From positions 92,820 to 156,819 of the forward strand of contig NZ_LRUE01000018.1 of the NCBI RefSeq assembly GCF_001550135.1: a stretch of 64,000 nucleotides of DNA. Direction: 5' to 3'. The first letter of the stretch is position 1; every line of letters begins with the position of its first letter. Below are positions 1 through 7,760 of this stretch, in pieces. The DNA is from Pseudoalteromonas shioyasakiensis. GTDB taxonomy: Bacteria; Pseudomonadota; Gammaproteobacteria; Enterobacterales; Alteromonadaceae. The notes below the pieces were generated by a model. That model did no database searches, was not told the DNA's origin, and saw only the letters and a list, made by a program, of their open reading frames with translations. Position numbers and translations under genes: made by a program.

Positions 1-210
1 AATCAGTGCATAAACATTACCTGCTTTACGCGAACCTGCGTAAACAATGCCTCTTTTTGATACCGCAATTTGACGCGCGTTTTCAACATCATCGGCAAAC
101 AGGCTTATAGAAAATCCATCAGCAACTGTTAATTTATCAAGAATATCTTTTGCCATTACAGGCGCTGATAACAAGCTCAGCGATAATAATGAGGTCAGTA
201 GTTTTTTCAT
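1..210 (-). CDS. Secreted PQQ-type sugar (sorbosone/glucose) dehydrogenase-like protein, N-terminal part only
   Basis: The gene runs off the left edge; only the first 70 codons are visible. It starts at ATG 208-210 behind an AAGGGC-like ribosome site. Residues 1-20 form a signal peptide ending in APVMA, so the mature protein is exported. The next residues (DGFSISLFADDVENARQIAVS, then a GIVYAGSR segment) resemble the first blade of the beta-propeller in PQQ-dependent sugar or sorbosone dehydrogenases, where a gene start of this kind is common. Active-site residues lie outside the window, so the enzyme name is an inference; export is well supported. It lies just downstream of parE on the same strand. 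Confidence 0.55.
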   Translation of the reverse strand, partial: MKKLLTSLLSLSLLSAPVMAKDILDKLTVADGFSISLFADDVENARQIAVSKRGIVYAGSRKAGNVYALI

Positions 211-262
211 TTTTGTCTTGCCCTTTAATTCTTTGCTAGCAACTAGGTTGCTACACCCTTTA

Positions 263-2152
263 TTAAACTTCTGCGCGGTTACCGTGATCTTCTAACCATT
301 GGCGACGGTCTGACGAACGTTTCTTCGCAAGTAACATATCCATCATTTCCATGGTTTGCTCTTCTTCGTCTAAGGTTAATTGCACTAAACGACGCGTATT
401 AGGATCCATGGTGGTTTCGCGTAATTGTAACGGGTTCATTTCACCTAAGCCTTTGAAGCGTTGAACATTAACCTTACCGCGTTTTTTCTCAGCTTCAATG
501 CGCGCTAAAATACCGTTCTTTTCGTCTTCATCAAGGGCGTAGTAAACCTCTTTACCAATGTCGATACGAAATAGCGGCGGCATAGCTACATACACATGGC
601 CTTGTTTGATAAGCGATGGAAAGTGGCGAACAAACAGCGCACAAAGCAAGGTAGCAATGTGCAATCCATCCGAGTCAGCATCGGCCAAAATACAAATTTT
701 GTTATAACGCAGACCAGATAAATCACTTGAATCAGGGTCAATACCCAAAGCGACAGAAATATCATGCACCTCTTGCGATGCTAAAATCTGCCCAGATTCA
801 ACTTCCCAGGTATTTAAGATTTTACCGCGCAGCGGCATAATTGCTTGGAACTCACGGTCGCGCGCTTGTTTTGCTGAGCCACCCGCTGAGTCACCCTCTA
901 CTAAAAACAGTTCAGTACGGTCATTATCTTGGGCGCTACAGTCAGTTAATTTACCCGGTAATGCAGGGCCTGAGGTAACACGCTTTCGCACAACTTTTTT
1001 AGCGGCACGTAAACGGCGCTGCGCATTTGAGATACATAACTCAGCTAATAATTCTGCCGTTTCTGTATGCTCGTTTAACCATAAACTAAATGAGTCTTTC
1101 ACTACACCAGATACAAATGCAGCACATGAGCGAGATGAAAGCTTCTCTTTTGTTTGGCCTGCAAATTGTGGGTCTTGCATTTTAACCGATAATACGTAGC
1201 TACAGCGCTCCCAAATATCATCTGGCGTTAACTTTACACCACGCGGTAATAAGTTTCTGAATTCGCAGAATTCACGCATAGCTTCAAGCAAGCCTTGGCG
1301 TAAACCATTAACATGTGTACCGCCTTGTGCAGTAGGAATTAAGTTTACATAACTTTCAGCGATTGATTCACCGCCTTCAGGTAGCCAAACAACCGCCCAG
1401 TCAGCACCTTCTGTTGAACTTGAAAAGTCACCAATAAACGGCTCTTTTGGTAATACTTCAAAACCTTTAACTGCTTCAACTAGGTAATCTTTTAAGCCAG
1501 TTTCGTAATACCACTCTTGGCTTTCTTTGGTTTGCTTGTTGGTAAACTTAATGCGCAGGCCTGGGCATAATACTGCTTTGGCTTTTAATAAGTGATTAAG
1601 CTTAGTGATAGAAAAATTAGCTGAGTCAAAATAGCTCGCATCAGGCCAAAAACGCACGGTTGTACCTGTGTTACGCTTACCTACAGTGCCAATGACGTTT
1701 AAGTCTTCAACCTTGTCACCGTTTTCAAAGGCCATACGAAATTGCTGCGCATCACGGCGCACAGTGACTTCAACACGAGTCGATAGCGCATTTACAACCG
1801 AAATACCTACACCGTGTAAACCACCAGAAAACTGATAGTTTTTATTAGAGAACTTACCACCGGCGTGCAGCTTGGTAAAAATAAGTTCCACACCCGGAAT
1901 ACCTTCTTCAGGGTGAATATCAATTGGCATACCACGGCCATCATCGATAACCTCAAGGGAGTTATCTTCATGAAGGATGACATCTATTTTAGTGGCATGA
2001 CCTGCCATTGCTTCATCGACACTGTTATCGATAACTTCTTGACCTAAATGATTAGGTCGAACCGTGTCGGTATACATACCTGGGCGGCGTTTTACGGGCT
2101 CTAATCCGTTTAAGACTTCAATTGCTTCGGCGTTATAATTTTGCTGACTCAT
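263..2152 (-). CDS. parE: DNA topoisomerase IV subunit B
   Basis: ATPase subunit of topoisomerase IV, which with ParC unlinks daughter chromosomes and relaxes supercoils. At 629 residues it has the usual length for ParE and is much shorter than GyrB. The GHKL ATPase fold is marked by IDNSVDEA (41-48), DDGRGMP and GGLHGVG (about 110). The TOPRIM domain has LFLVEGDSAGG (about 415) and DADSDG, and the C-terminal motif RFKGLGEMNP is present. It starts at ATG 2150-2152. It is the last gene of a five-gene minus-strand cluster (nudF, yqiB, cpdA, yqiA, parE) with the same order as in Escherichia coli, 33 bp after yqiA. Nothing looks broken. Confidence 0.98.
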   Translation of the reverse strand: MSQQNYNAEAIEVLNGLEPVKRRPGMYTDTVRPNHLGQEVIDNSVDEAMAGHATKIDVILHEDNSLEVIDDGRGMPIDIHPEEGIPGVELIFTKLHAGGKFSNKNYQFSGGLHGVGISVVNALSTRVEVTVRRDAQQFRMAFENGDKVEDLNVIGTVGKRNTGTTVRFWPDASYFDSANFSITKLNHLLKAKAVLCPGLRIKFTNKQTKESQEWYYETGLKDYLVEAVKGFEVLPKEPFIGDFSSSTEGADWAVVWLPEGGESIAESYVNLIPTAQGGTHVNGLRQGLLEAMREFCEFRNLLPRGVKLTPDDIWERCSYVLSVKMQDPQFAGQTKEKLSSRSCAAFVSGVVKDSFSLWLNEHTETAELLAELCISNAQRRLRAAKKVVRKRVTSGPALPGKLTDCSAQDNDRTELFLVEGDSAGGSAKQARDREFQAIMPLRGKILNTWEVESGQILASQEVHDISVALGIDPDSSDLSGLRYNKICILADADSDGLHIATLLCALFVRHFPSLIKQGHVYVAMPPLFRIDIGKEVYYALDEDEKNGILARIEAEKKRGKVNVQRFKGLGEMNPLQLRETTMDPNTRRLVQLTLDEEEQTMEMMDMLLAKKRSSDRRQWLEDHGNRAEV

Positions 2153-2185
2153 AGTTTTTATATCTTTTATGCGCTTAGCTATGTT

Positions 2186-2746
2186 TTACGTGATTTTAAG
2201 AAAATCTACAATACTTGCAAAGGTTTGTTCGAAGCCGATAAAACTATGATCGCCTCCAAATTCAACGTGTTGCTTACACTGAGAATAATATTTAACCGCC
2301 TGCTGAAACGGCAGTACTTCATCGCCCGTTTGCTGTAGCAAATAAATCAATGAAGGGGTGTCTAATTGCGGCAAATATAAACTGCGCAATGCATCCATGT
2401 GACGAGTACCAAGTTCATAGTGACTGTCTTGATACGGGTTATAGTTTTCCCCTAAATAGTTATCGAGTAACTCAAATGGGCGAACCGCTGGGTTAATAAC
2501 CACCGCAGGGATCGAATAACGTTGCGACAAATAGGTCGCATAAAAACCGCCTAATGAACTACCTAATAATACAGTATCATCATTTAGCAGTTGTTCTAAT
2601 TGTAAAATTGCATGTAATGGCTCATGAGTTAATCGCGGCACCTGATAATCGACATCAAATTGCGCCATGTGCTCACCAAAACGAACTGCTTTGTAAGATT
2701 GCTCAGAGCTATTAAAGCCATGAATATAAATTACTCGTTTAGCCAT
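2186..2746 (-). CDS. yqiA: YqiA-type alpha/beta-hydrolase esterase
   Basis: Small cytoplasmic serine esterase of the YqiA/UPF0227 family (186 residues). The nucleophile elbow is GSSLGG, the oxyanion-side motif is YIHGFNSS near the N terminus, and a GGDHSF segment near the C terminus carries the likely catalytic histidine. The E. coli homologue hydrolyses short acyl esters; the physiological substrate is not known. The start overlaps the end of cpdA by 16 bp, which suggests translational coupling, and parE follows closely. Confidence 0.9.
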   Translation of the reverse strand: MAKRVIYIHGFNSSEQSYKAVRFGEHMAQFDVDYQVPRLTHEPLHAILQLEQLLNDDTVLLGSSLGGFYATYLSQRYSIPAVVINPAVRPFELLDNYLGENYNPYQDSHYELGTRHMDALRSLYLPQLDTPSLIYLLQQTGDEVLPFQQAVKYYSQCKQHVEFGGDHSFIGFEQTFASIVDFLKIT

Positions 2747-3513
2747 ACTACATCCGTGCTTAACAGTAAGTTTTGTTGCTCATCAATTATTAAGTCGATG
2801 ATTCGAAATGCGGGGCCTAAATCCTCTTGCTGCCACGCCATAGTGTGTTTGGTAAACTGTATTGAACTGGCAGGTGTCGCATACACACTAAGGTTACGGT
2901 AGGTTTGCGTGTACTCATGATGCACATGACCATGAAATACCCCCACACACTGCTCAGTATTAACACAGGTATTTAAAAACTGTGGGCCATTTTCTAGCAT
3001 ATGTTTATCTAAGTAGGCTTGAATAGGCAGCGGGTTATGATGACAAAACACCACGCTAGGTACCTGCCCTACCGCTTGGCTTAATTCATCTAAATGCGTT
3101 TGTGTTACCCAACCTGCTGGCGTCGGGCCTTTTGAGTTTGCCAACAGCAACTGCCCACCTAAAAAGGTAATGCGCTTATTGTTTAAAATTTGCGGGCTTG
3201 TAAGCTTTTCATATTCAACGAGTTCATCATGATTACCCGGCAACCAAAACACCGGACAACTCAGCGCTGAGTCTGCTATTAACTTAGCAAAAAGCTGGTA
3301 AGACTCAGTGCTGTGATCTTGTGTTAAATCACCACCAAATACCACACAATCCACATCGAGCTCAGCAATAGCCTGTAAACAACGCCCAAAATACGCTGCC
3401 GTATTTACGTTAAAGTATTCACCCGTTGTGTATTTTGATAAGTGGCAATCAGTGATATGGGCAACTTTCAGTGCTGTTTTATCAAAATGGTAGGCGTTAC
3501 TAAACCAAGCCAT
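2731..3513 (-). CDS. cpdA: 3',5'-cyclic-AMP phosphodiesterase
   Basis: Calcineurin-like metallophosphoesterase that hydrolyses cAMP and so lowers CRP-dependent signalling. All metal-binding blocks of the class III cyclic nucleotide phosphodiesterases are visible: ITDCHL near the N terminus, GGDLTQD, the GNHDE motif, FCHHNP and GHVHHE. At 260 residues it is slightly shorter than the E. coli enzyme (275). Its start overlaps the preceding DUF1249 gene by 14 bp and its end overlaps yqiA by 16 bp, so the three are very probably co-translated. Confidence 0.93.
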   Translation of the reverse strand: MAWFSNAYHFDKTALKVAHITDCHLSKYTTGEYFNVNTAAYFGRCLQAIAELDVDCVVFGGDLTQDHSTESYQLFAKLIADSALSCPVFWLPGNHDELVEYEKLTSPQILNNKRITFLGGQLLLANSKGPTPAGWVTQTHLDELSQAVGQVPSVVFCHHNPLPIQAYLDKHMLENGPQFLNTCVNTEQCVGVFHGHVHHEYTQTYRNLSVYATPASSIQFTKHTMAWQQEDLGPAFRIIDLIIDEQQNLLLSTDVVWLNE

Positions 3514-3958
3514 TATTTACATCCCAATTTAAAACTGCTCGGCCGTTTTCAACACAAGCCACCAGCCAGTCATATAAGAAGGCGTTAAGCTGATATTTTT
3601 CATCTTTTTGATGCATATTCGGATTTGGGTAAGCATAGGAAGGCTTGATGCGCTGATGAAAATCATGATGCACAATTTCAGCGACTTTCGCATCATGATA
3701 CATGCGCACAGTTAAATACAATGGCTTAACCGAAGGTAAATGACCGGCTTCTTGTTTGATAGAAATATCTGTGGTGTATTTTGCTGTATCGTCAACTTTA
3801 ACCGCAAAAGTGCTGTGCCCTAATTGTACCTTTCGTTCCTGACCTATACGGCGCTCATTAGGTAATAGCTTGAGCGCACGCACGTAATTATGCTCACACA
3901 AAGTTAAGTACTTAGGTAAGCTTTGAATATAACGCTGCTGGGCACTGACGTACGACAA
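3500..3958 (-). CDS. yqiB: DUF1249 family protein (YqiB)
   Basis: Soluble protein of 152 residues matching YqiB: the LCEHNY block, LPSVKPLYLTVRMYHDAKVAE, YPNPNMHQKDEK and NAFLYDWL follow the family pattern. Function is unknown; the constant position between nudF and cpdA suggests a housekeeping role. The reading frame begins with TTG (3956-3958), preceded by AGGGGA at a good distance, and no ATG upstream fits. It overlaps cpdA by 14 bp and follows nudF by 9 bp. Confidence 0.88.
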   Translation of the reverse strand: MSYVSAQQRYIQSLPKYLTLCEHNYVRALKLLPNERRIGQERKVQLGHSTFAVKVDDTAKYTTDISIKQEAGHLPSVKPLYLTVRMYHDAKVAEIVHHDFHQRIKPSYAYPNPNMHQKDEKYQLNAFLYDWLVACVENGRAVLNWDVNNGLV

Positions 3959-3967
3959 AATAATCCC

Positions 3968-4600
3968 CTATGAGTTTTTCCAATCAGACAGTATACGTTG
4001 CTTATTCAGTGCTAACCACTGTAATGAGATAACTGTCGCTGCATTATCAATTTCCCCCTGTTCTAGGCGCAGCATAGCTTCATCGTATGACATTACATGG
4101 GTTTTGATATCTTCATCTTCATTATCAAGGCCAAAAATACCGCCTTGATACCCTGCTAAGTCAGTGCGCGCTAAATATAAATACAAACGTTCAGTGGTGC
4201 CGCCGGGGCTTGAAAGATACGACATCATAAATTCCAGCTCGTTAAGCTCAATTCCCGCTTCTTCGAACGCTTCGCGCTTCGCTACATCTTCATAATCAGT
4301 ACTGCCATCTGCCATGCCTGCAATACACTCAAGTAACCAAGGTGACTGTTTTGATGCGAGTGCCCCGATTCTGATTTGTTCGATTAACAAAACTTGGTCA
4401 GTCGCAGGGTCATAAGGAAGTACAGCAACAGCATGGCCGCGCTCTAAAATTTCGCGTTTAACTTCTACTGATTTGCCACCAGCAAACAATGCATGATGAA
4501 AGCGGTAAGTATTAATTTTAAAGAAACCATCATAAACACGCTCAATCGGCTTTAACTCTATGTCATCATGATTAAATTGTGAGATTGCTGATATTTTCAT
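3968..4600 (-). CDS. nudF: ADP-ribose pyrophosphatase (Nudix hydrolase)
   Basis: Hydrolyses ADP-ribose to AMP and ribose 5-phosphate. The 23-residue Nudix box starts at GMADGST and continues through VAKREAFEEAGIEL, so the metal-binding REAFEEAG core is intact. The first glutamate position of the box is occupied by threonine, which is a departure from the consensus. The upstream PYDPATDQVLLIEQIR segment is typical of the ADP-ribose subfamily. ATG 4598-4600 has AAGGAAA upstream. It is the first gene of the nudF-parE cluster and divergent from tolC, so the promoter should lie in 4601-4750. Confidence 0.93.
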   Translation of the reverse strand: MKISAISQFNHDDIELKPIERVYDGFFKINTYRFHHALFAGGKSVEVKREILERGHAVAVLPYDPATDQVLLIEQIRIGALASKQSPWLLECIAGMADGSTDYEDVAKREAFEEAGIELNELEFMMSYLSSPGGTTERLYLYLARTDLAGYQGGIFGLDNEDEDIKTHVMSYDEAMLRLEQGEIDNAATVISLQWLALNKQRILSDWKNS

Positions 4601-4750
4601 TCACTATTTCCTTTGCGTTTTAAGTAAATGTTACGGCCAATTATATTCTGTTACACTTGGACATGCAGATTTACGTAATTTTTTTTTGGTTATTCATTAA
4701 AAAAGAGTACCATGGTCACAGTACAAAATTGTCTAAGGACTGAACGAACA
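4601..4750. promoter_or_regulatory. Divergent intergenic region nudF / tolC
   Basis: This 150-bp A/T-rich spacer separates the starts of two divergent transcription units and must contain both promoters. It has a T-run at about 4680-4686 and a TTGGAC hexamer near 4657, but no confident -35/-10 pair could be assigned to either side. The in-frame GTG-like extension upstream of tolC (from 4712) is more likely leader than coding, because the signal peptide begins at 4751. Confidence 0.45.
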
Positions 4751-6091
4751 ATGAAAAAAACACTACTCGCTGCGCTGATCGGTTTTTCAAGCGCACTGAC
4801 TGCAACAGCTAGTTATGCTGAAGACTTACTACAAGTTTACGAGATTGCGACAGCAAACGATCCTACCGTACTTAAAGCAAAAGCCCAAGCAGATGCACAA
4901 GCCTATGAGAGCGATCGCGCGTTAAGTGCACTATTACCACAAATTGGTCTAAGTCTTGGTTACCAATCAACCAAATCAGATCTTTACGAGGGTAATGATG
5001 CAACGGGTTATACAGGTTATGACTATGACCCTGATGAATTTAGCCGTGGTATTAGCTTAAGCCAAACACTGTTTGATTTAGGTGCGTGGAATTCACTGGG
5101 TATTGCAGATAAACAAGCATTACAAGCAAACGCTCAGTATGATTTTGCTCGCCAAGACTTAATCGTTCGTGTAGCTGAGGGTTACTTCAATGTACTAAGT
5201 GCAATCGATAACCTTGAGTTTGTTCAAGCAGAAAAACGTGCCATCGAGCGCCAATTACAACAAACTAAAGAGCGTTATGCCGTAGGTTTAACTGCAATCA
5301 CTGACGTACACGAAGCGCAAGCTCAGTACGATAACTCTGTTGCACAAGAAATCGTTGCTAAGAACAGTGTTGAAACAGCGCGTGAGCAACTTCGCGAAAT
5401 CACTGGTAAATACCACGCGAAATTAGACATGTTGAATACTGAAACGTTTTCAACAGTTGCACCTAAAAAGCAGTCAACTGACTACATTGAAATTGCAAAA
5501 GACCAAAACTTAAATCTGCAAGTTTCAAAAGTAACGGTTGATATTGCTAAAGATCAAATCGATTTAGCAAAAGCTGGTCACTATCCGAAGCTAACATTAA
5601 GCGCTTCATACGGAGACAGCCTAACTGATCTAAACAGCAACTCACACCAACCACGCGAAGACAGTGCAAGTATTGGTGTTAACTTCAGCCTACCTATTTA
5701 CTCAGGTGGTGCAACAACAGCAGCGACAGATCAAGCACGCGCTTTCTATGTTGCGGCAAGTGAAGATTTAGAAGCAAGCTTACGTGCAGTAACTCGCTCG
5801 GTTATCACATCGTACAACCAAGTAGTGTCTGACATTGCTACTTATAAAGCGCTACAACAAGCTGTTGTTTCTGCTGAAAGTGCGCTTAAAGCAACTGAAG
5901 CAGGCTTTGAAGTTGGTACACGTACTATCGTAGACGTACTGATCAGCACGCAAAACCTTTACAATGCAAAAAGTAATTTAGCAAACGTTCGTTACCGCTA
6001 TGTTGTTTCAACACTTCGCTTGAAACAAGCTGCTGGTACACTAACTAGCGAAGACCTTGTTGCAATTAACCAAGGTTTAAAAGAAATCTAA
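4751..6091 (+). CDS. tolC: TolC family outer membrane channel protein
   Basis: Outer membrane exit duct for type I secretion and RND/MFS drug efflux. The start was set at ATG 4751, not the upstream in-frame codon at 4712, because MKKTLLAALIGFSS...SYAED is a clean signal peptide and AAGGA lies 11 nt upstream. The 446-residue protein shows the internal duplication of outer membrane efflux proteins: the first half opens with LLQVYEIATANDPT and has GYFNVLSAIDNLEF; the second has LNLQVSKVTVDIAKDQ, the beta-barrel stretch SIGVNFSLPIYSGG and a closing GTRTIVDVL. It stands alone between the nudF promoter and a terminator, away from inner-membrane pump genes, as in the Escherichia and Vibrio tolC locus. 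Confidence 0.95.
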   Translation: MKKTLLAALIGFSSALTATASYAEDLLQVYEIATANDPTVLKAKAQADAQAYESDRALSALLPQIGLSLGYQSTKSDLYEGNDATGYTGYDYDPDEFSRGISLSQTLFDLGAWNSLGIADKQALQANAQYDFARQDLIVRVAEGYFNVLSAIDNLEFVQAEKRAIERQLQQTKERYAVGLTAITDVHEAQAQYDNSVAQEIVAKNSVETAREQLREITGKYHAKLDMLNTETFSTVAPKKQSTDYIEIAKDQNLNLQVSKVTVDIAKDQIDLAKAGHYPKLTLSASYGDSLTDLNSNSHQPREDSASIGVNFSLPIYSGGATTAATDQARAFYVAASEDLEASLRAVTRSVITSYNQVVSDIATYKALQQAVVSAESALKATEAGFEVGTRTIVDVLISTQNLYNAKSNLANVRYRYVVSTLRLKQAAGTLTSEDLVAINQGLKEI

Positions 6092-6117
6092 GCATTTCTT
6101 CTATAAAGTCCTTATCG

Positions 6118-6145
6118 TAAAGCCAGCCTCGTGCTGGCTTTTTTG
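6118..6145 (+). terminator. Rho-independent terminator after tolC
   Basis: AGCCAG and CTGGCT pair around a 7-nt loop (6121-6139) and are followed at once by six T residues. It lies about 30 bp past the tolC stop and ends that single-gene unit. Confidence 0.85.
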
Positions 6146-6198
6146 TATTTTTATAGACATACAGTTAAACTAGCTTTTTTATTTTTAGAGATTTTTTT

Positions 6199-7125
6199 GT
6201 GGTTAGTTCTTCTCCTTTTAAAGCGTCTTTTTTAGGCCCTCGTTACTGGTTAACTTGGATTGGCGTGTTCTTTTTATATCTTATCTCTTGGTTACCACAT
6301 AAATTACAATTAGCACTTGGAAAACTGCTTGGTCGTCTAGTACACCGTTTTATGAAACGTCGTCGCCACATCGCGGAGGTAAATATCCGTTTATGTTTTC
6401 CTGAAATGCCAGAGCATGAACAACGCGAATTAGTTCGTAAAAATATGGAAAATACCGGTATTGCAATGATGGAAACCGGCATGGCTTGGTGGTGGCCCCA
6501 ATGGCGAATCAATAAAGTGTTTGGTTCTGTTAAAGGCCTAGAACACTTTGAAAAAGCTCAGCAATCAGGTAAAGGTGTGCTGTTACTTGTGCCACATTTT
6601 TTACACCTAGAAATGGCGAGCCGTATTATGGGTGTAAAACACCAAGGTATTGGCTTTTATCGCCCGCATAACAACCCTTTAATGGAATATTTCACGACTA
6701 ACGGTCGTCTTCGTTCTAACGAATACTTAATTGGCAAAAAAGATGTTAAAGGCTTACTGCAAGCGCTTAAAAATAAAAAGGTTTGCTACTATTTGCCAGA
6801 TCAAGATTACGGCCGTAACCGCTGCGAATTTGCGCCTTTTTATGCGGTAAAAGAAGCAGCAACAACAACAGGAACGCTGTTATTTTCAAGTAGCCGTAAC
6901 TGCGAAACAGTAAGCTTAACGAGCCGTCGTGATGAAGAGGGCCGCTACCATCTAGAGGTATTACCTGCACTTGAAAACTTCCCAAGTGGCGATGACCTTG
7001 CAGACGTTACCCACGTAAATCAGCGTATGGAACAAGCTATCGATTTAGCGCCTGAGCAGTATATGTGGCTTCACCGTCGCTTTAAAACTCGCCCAGATAA
7101 GAATGCACCTTCTTATTACAAGTAG
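6199..7125 (+). CDS. LpxL/HtrB-type lipid A late acyltransferase
   Basis: Inner membrane enzyme that adds a secondary acyl chain to Kdo2-lipid IVA. At 308 residues it has the family length, with an N-terminal membrane anchor (WLTWIGVFFLYLISWLP, about 18-34). The catalytic HX4E motif is HFLHLE in VPHFLHLEMASR. Downstream, GFYRPHNNP, LIGKKDVKGLLQALK and YYLPDQDYGRN match the LpxL/LpxP group more than LpxM. It starts with GTG at 6199 and a weak AGAG upstream; the next in-frame start would cut the anchor. Which acyl chain it transfers cannot be told from sequence. Transcribed alone after the tolC terminator. Confidence 0.88.
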   Translation: MVSSSPFKASFLGPRYWLTWIGVFFLYLISWLPHKLQLALGKLLGRLVHRFMKRRRHIAEVNIRLCFPEMPEHEQRELVRKNMENTGIAMMETGMAWWWPQWRINKVFGSVKGLEHFEKAQQSGKGVLLLVPHFLHLEMASRIMGVKHQGIGFYRPHNNPLMEYFTTNGRLRSNEYLIGKKDVKGLLQALKNKKVCYYLPDQDYGRNRCEFAPFYAVKEAATTTGTLLFSSSRNCETVSLTSRRDEEGRYHLEVLPALENFPSGDDLADVTHVNQRMEQAIDLAPEQYMWLHRRFKTRPDKNAPSYYK

Positions 7126-7184
7126 AGTGACATTTTGCTGTTTGTATGGTTTTATAAAGCTAATCAACAACAAGAGTATTAGAA

Positions 7185-7760
7185 ATGTGGTTTTGGGTTA
7201 AGCATTTATCATTAGCTGTTATTTTGATTGCTGCTGCTATTTACTTTTTATTTGGTAGTGGTCCAGTAATGGACATTAAAGATACCAAAAATGCTGCAGC
7301 GCAAGGATTATCGCGCTTTTATGCGGCGCTACGTAACCAAGTAAATAACAAGAATAATGAGCGCGATAAATACGTTCTTAAATTACCTACGCCAGAAACC
7401 AGCTTAGATGTCGCACTTTTTGAACGCGAAAAGGTCGTAGAGCCTTCATCACCTAACTGGACTGGTGATATTCAACCGCGCCGATTTGAAAACGGTAACA
7501 CCTTAAAAGATGTACTCTCTGACTATGCCCGTCACGAAGATATCGTACTGTACTGGTATTTAAGCAAAGACTATGTTGTAAAAGATCATTTTCGTGTTGA
7601 TAGTAACTTTGTTTCAACCCTTTATCAGGTTGGCCGCGCCATCAACGATGATTTCGAAAATGAGGTTTACACCTATTTTTGCTTTAAGCAAAGAGCCGCA
7701 GTTATCACTGAGCTGCCCTCTGCTTATGTGCGCGAAAACTGCCGTCGCTTAAAAAGCTAA
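7185..7760 (+). CDS. Hypothetical single-pass membrane protein
   Basis: I do not recognise a family. The 191-residue product has a hydrophobic segment at residues 9-25 (LSLAVILIAAAIYFLFG) and then a soluble, charged part, so a protein anchored by its N terminus with the bulk outside the cytoplasm is likely. The soluble part contains DIVLYWYLSKDYVVKDHF and ends with two cysteines (FCFKQR, ENCRR). It follows the acyltransferase by 59 bp on the same strand, so joint expression is possible, and its end overlaps the convergent glnE by 4 bp. Codon use looks like its neighbours. Confidence 0.75.
   Translation: MWFWVKHLSLAVILIAAAIYFLFGSGPVMDIKDTKNAAAQGLSRFYAALRNQVNNKNNERDKYVLKLPTPETSLDVALFEREKVVEPSSPNWTGDIQPRRFENGNTLKDVLSDYARHEDIVLYWYLSKDYVVKDHFRVDSNFVSTLYQVGRAINDDFENEVYTYFCFKQRAAVITELPSAYVRENCRRLKS

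Noticed and set aside
235..254. Hairpin TAGCAAC-TAG-GTTGCTA after parE
   Set aside because: It has a 7-bp stem but no T-run on the minus strand, so I did not list it as a terminator.
4712..4750. Upstream extension of tolC
   Set aside because: The added residues are not signal-like and the clear signal peptide starts at 4751 with a ribosome site.
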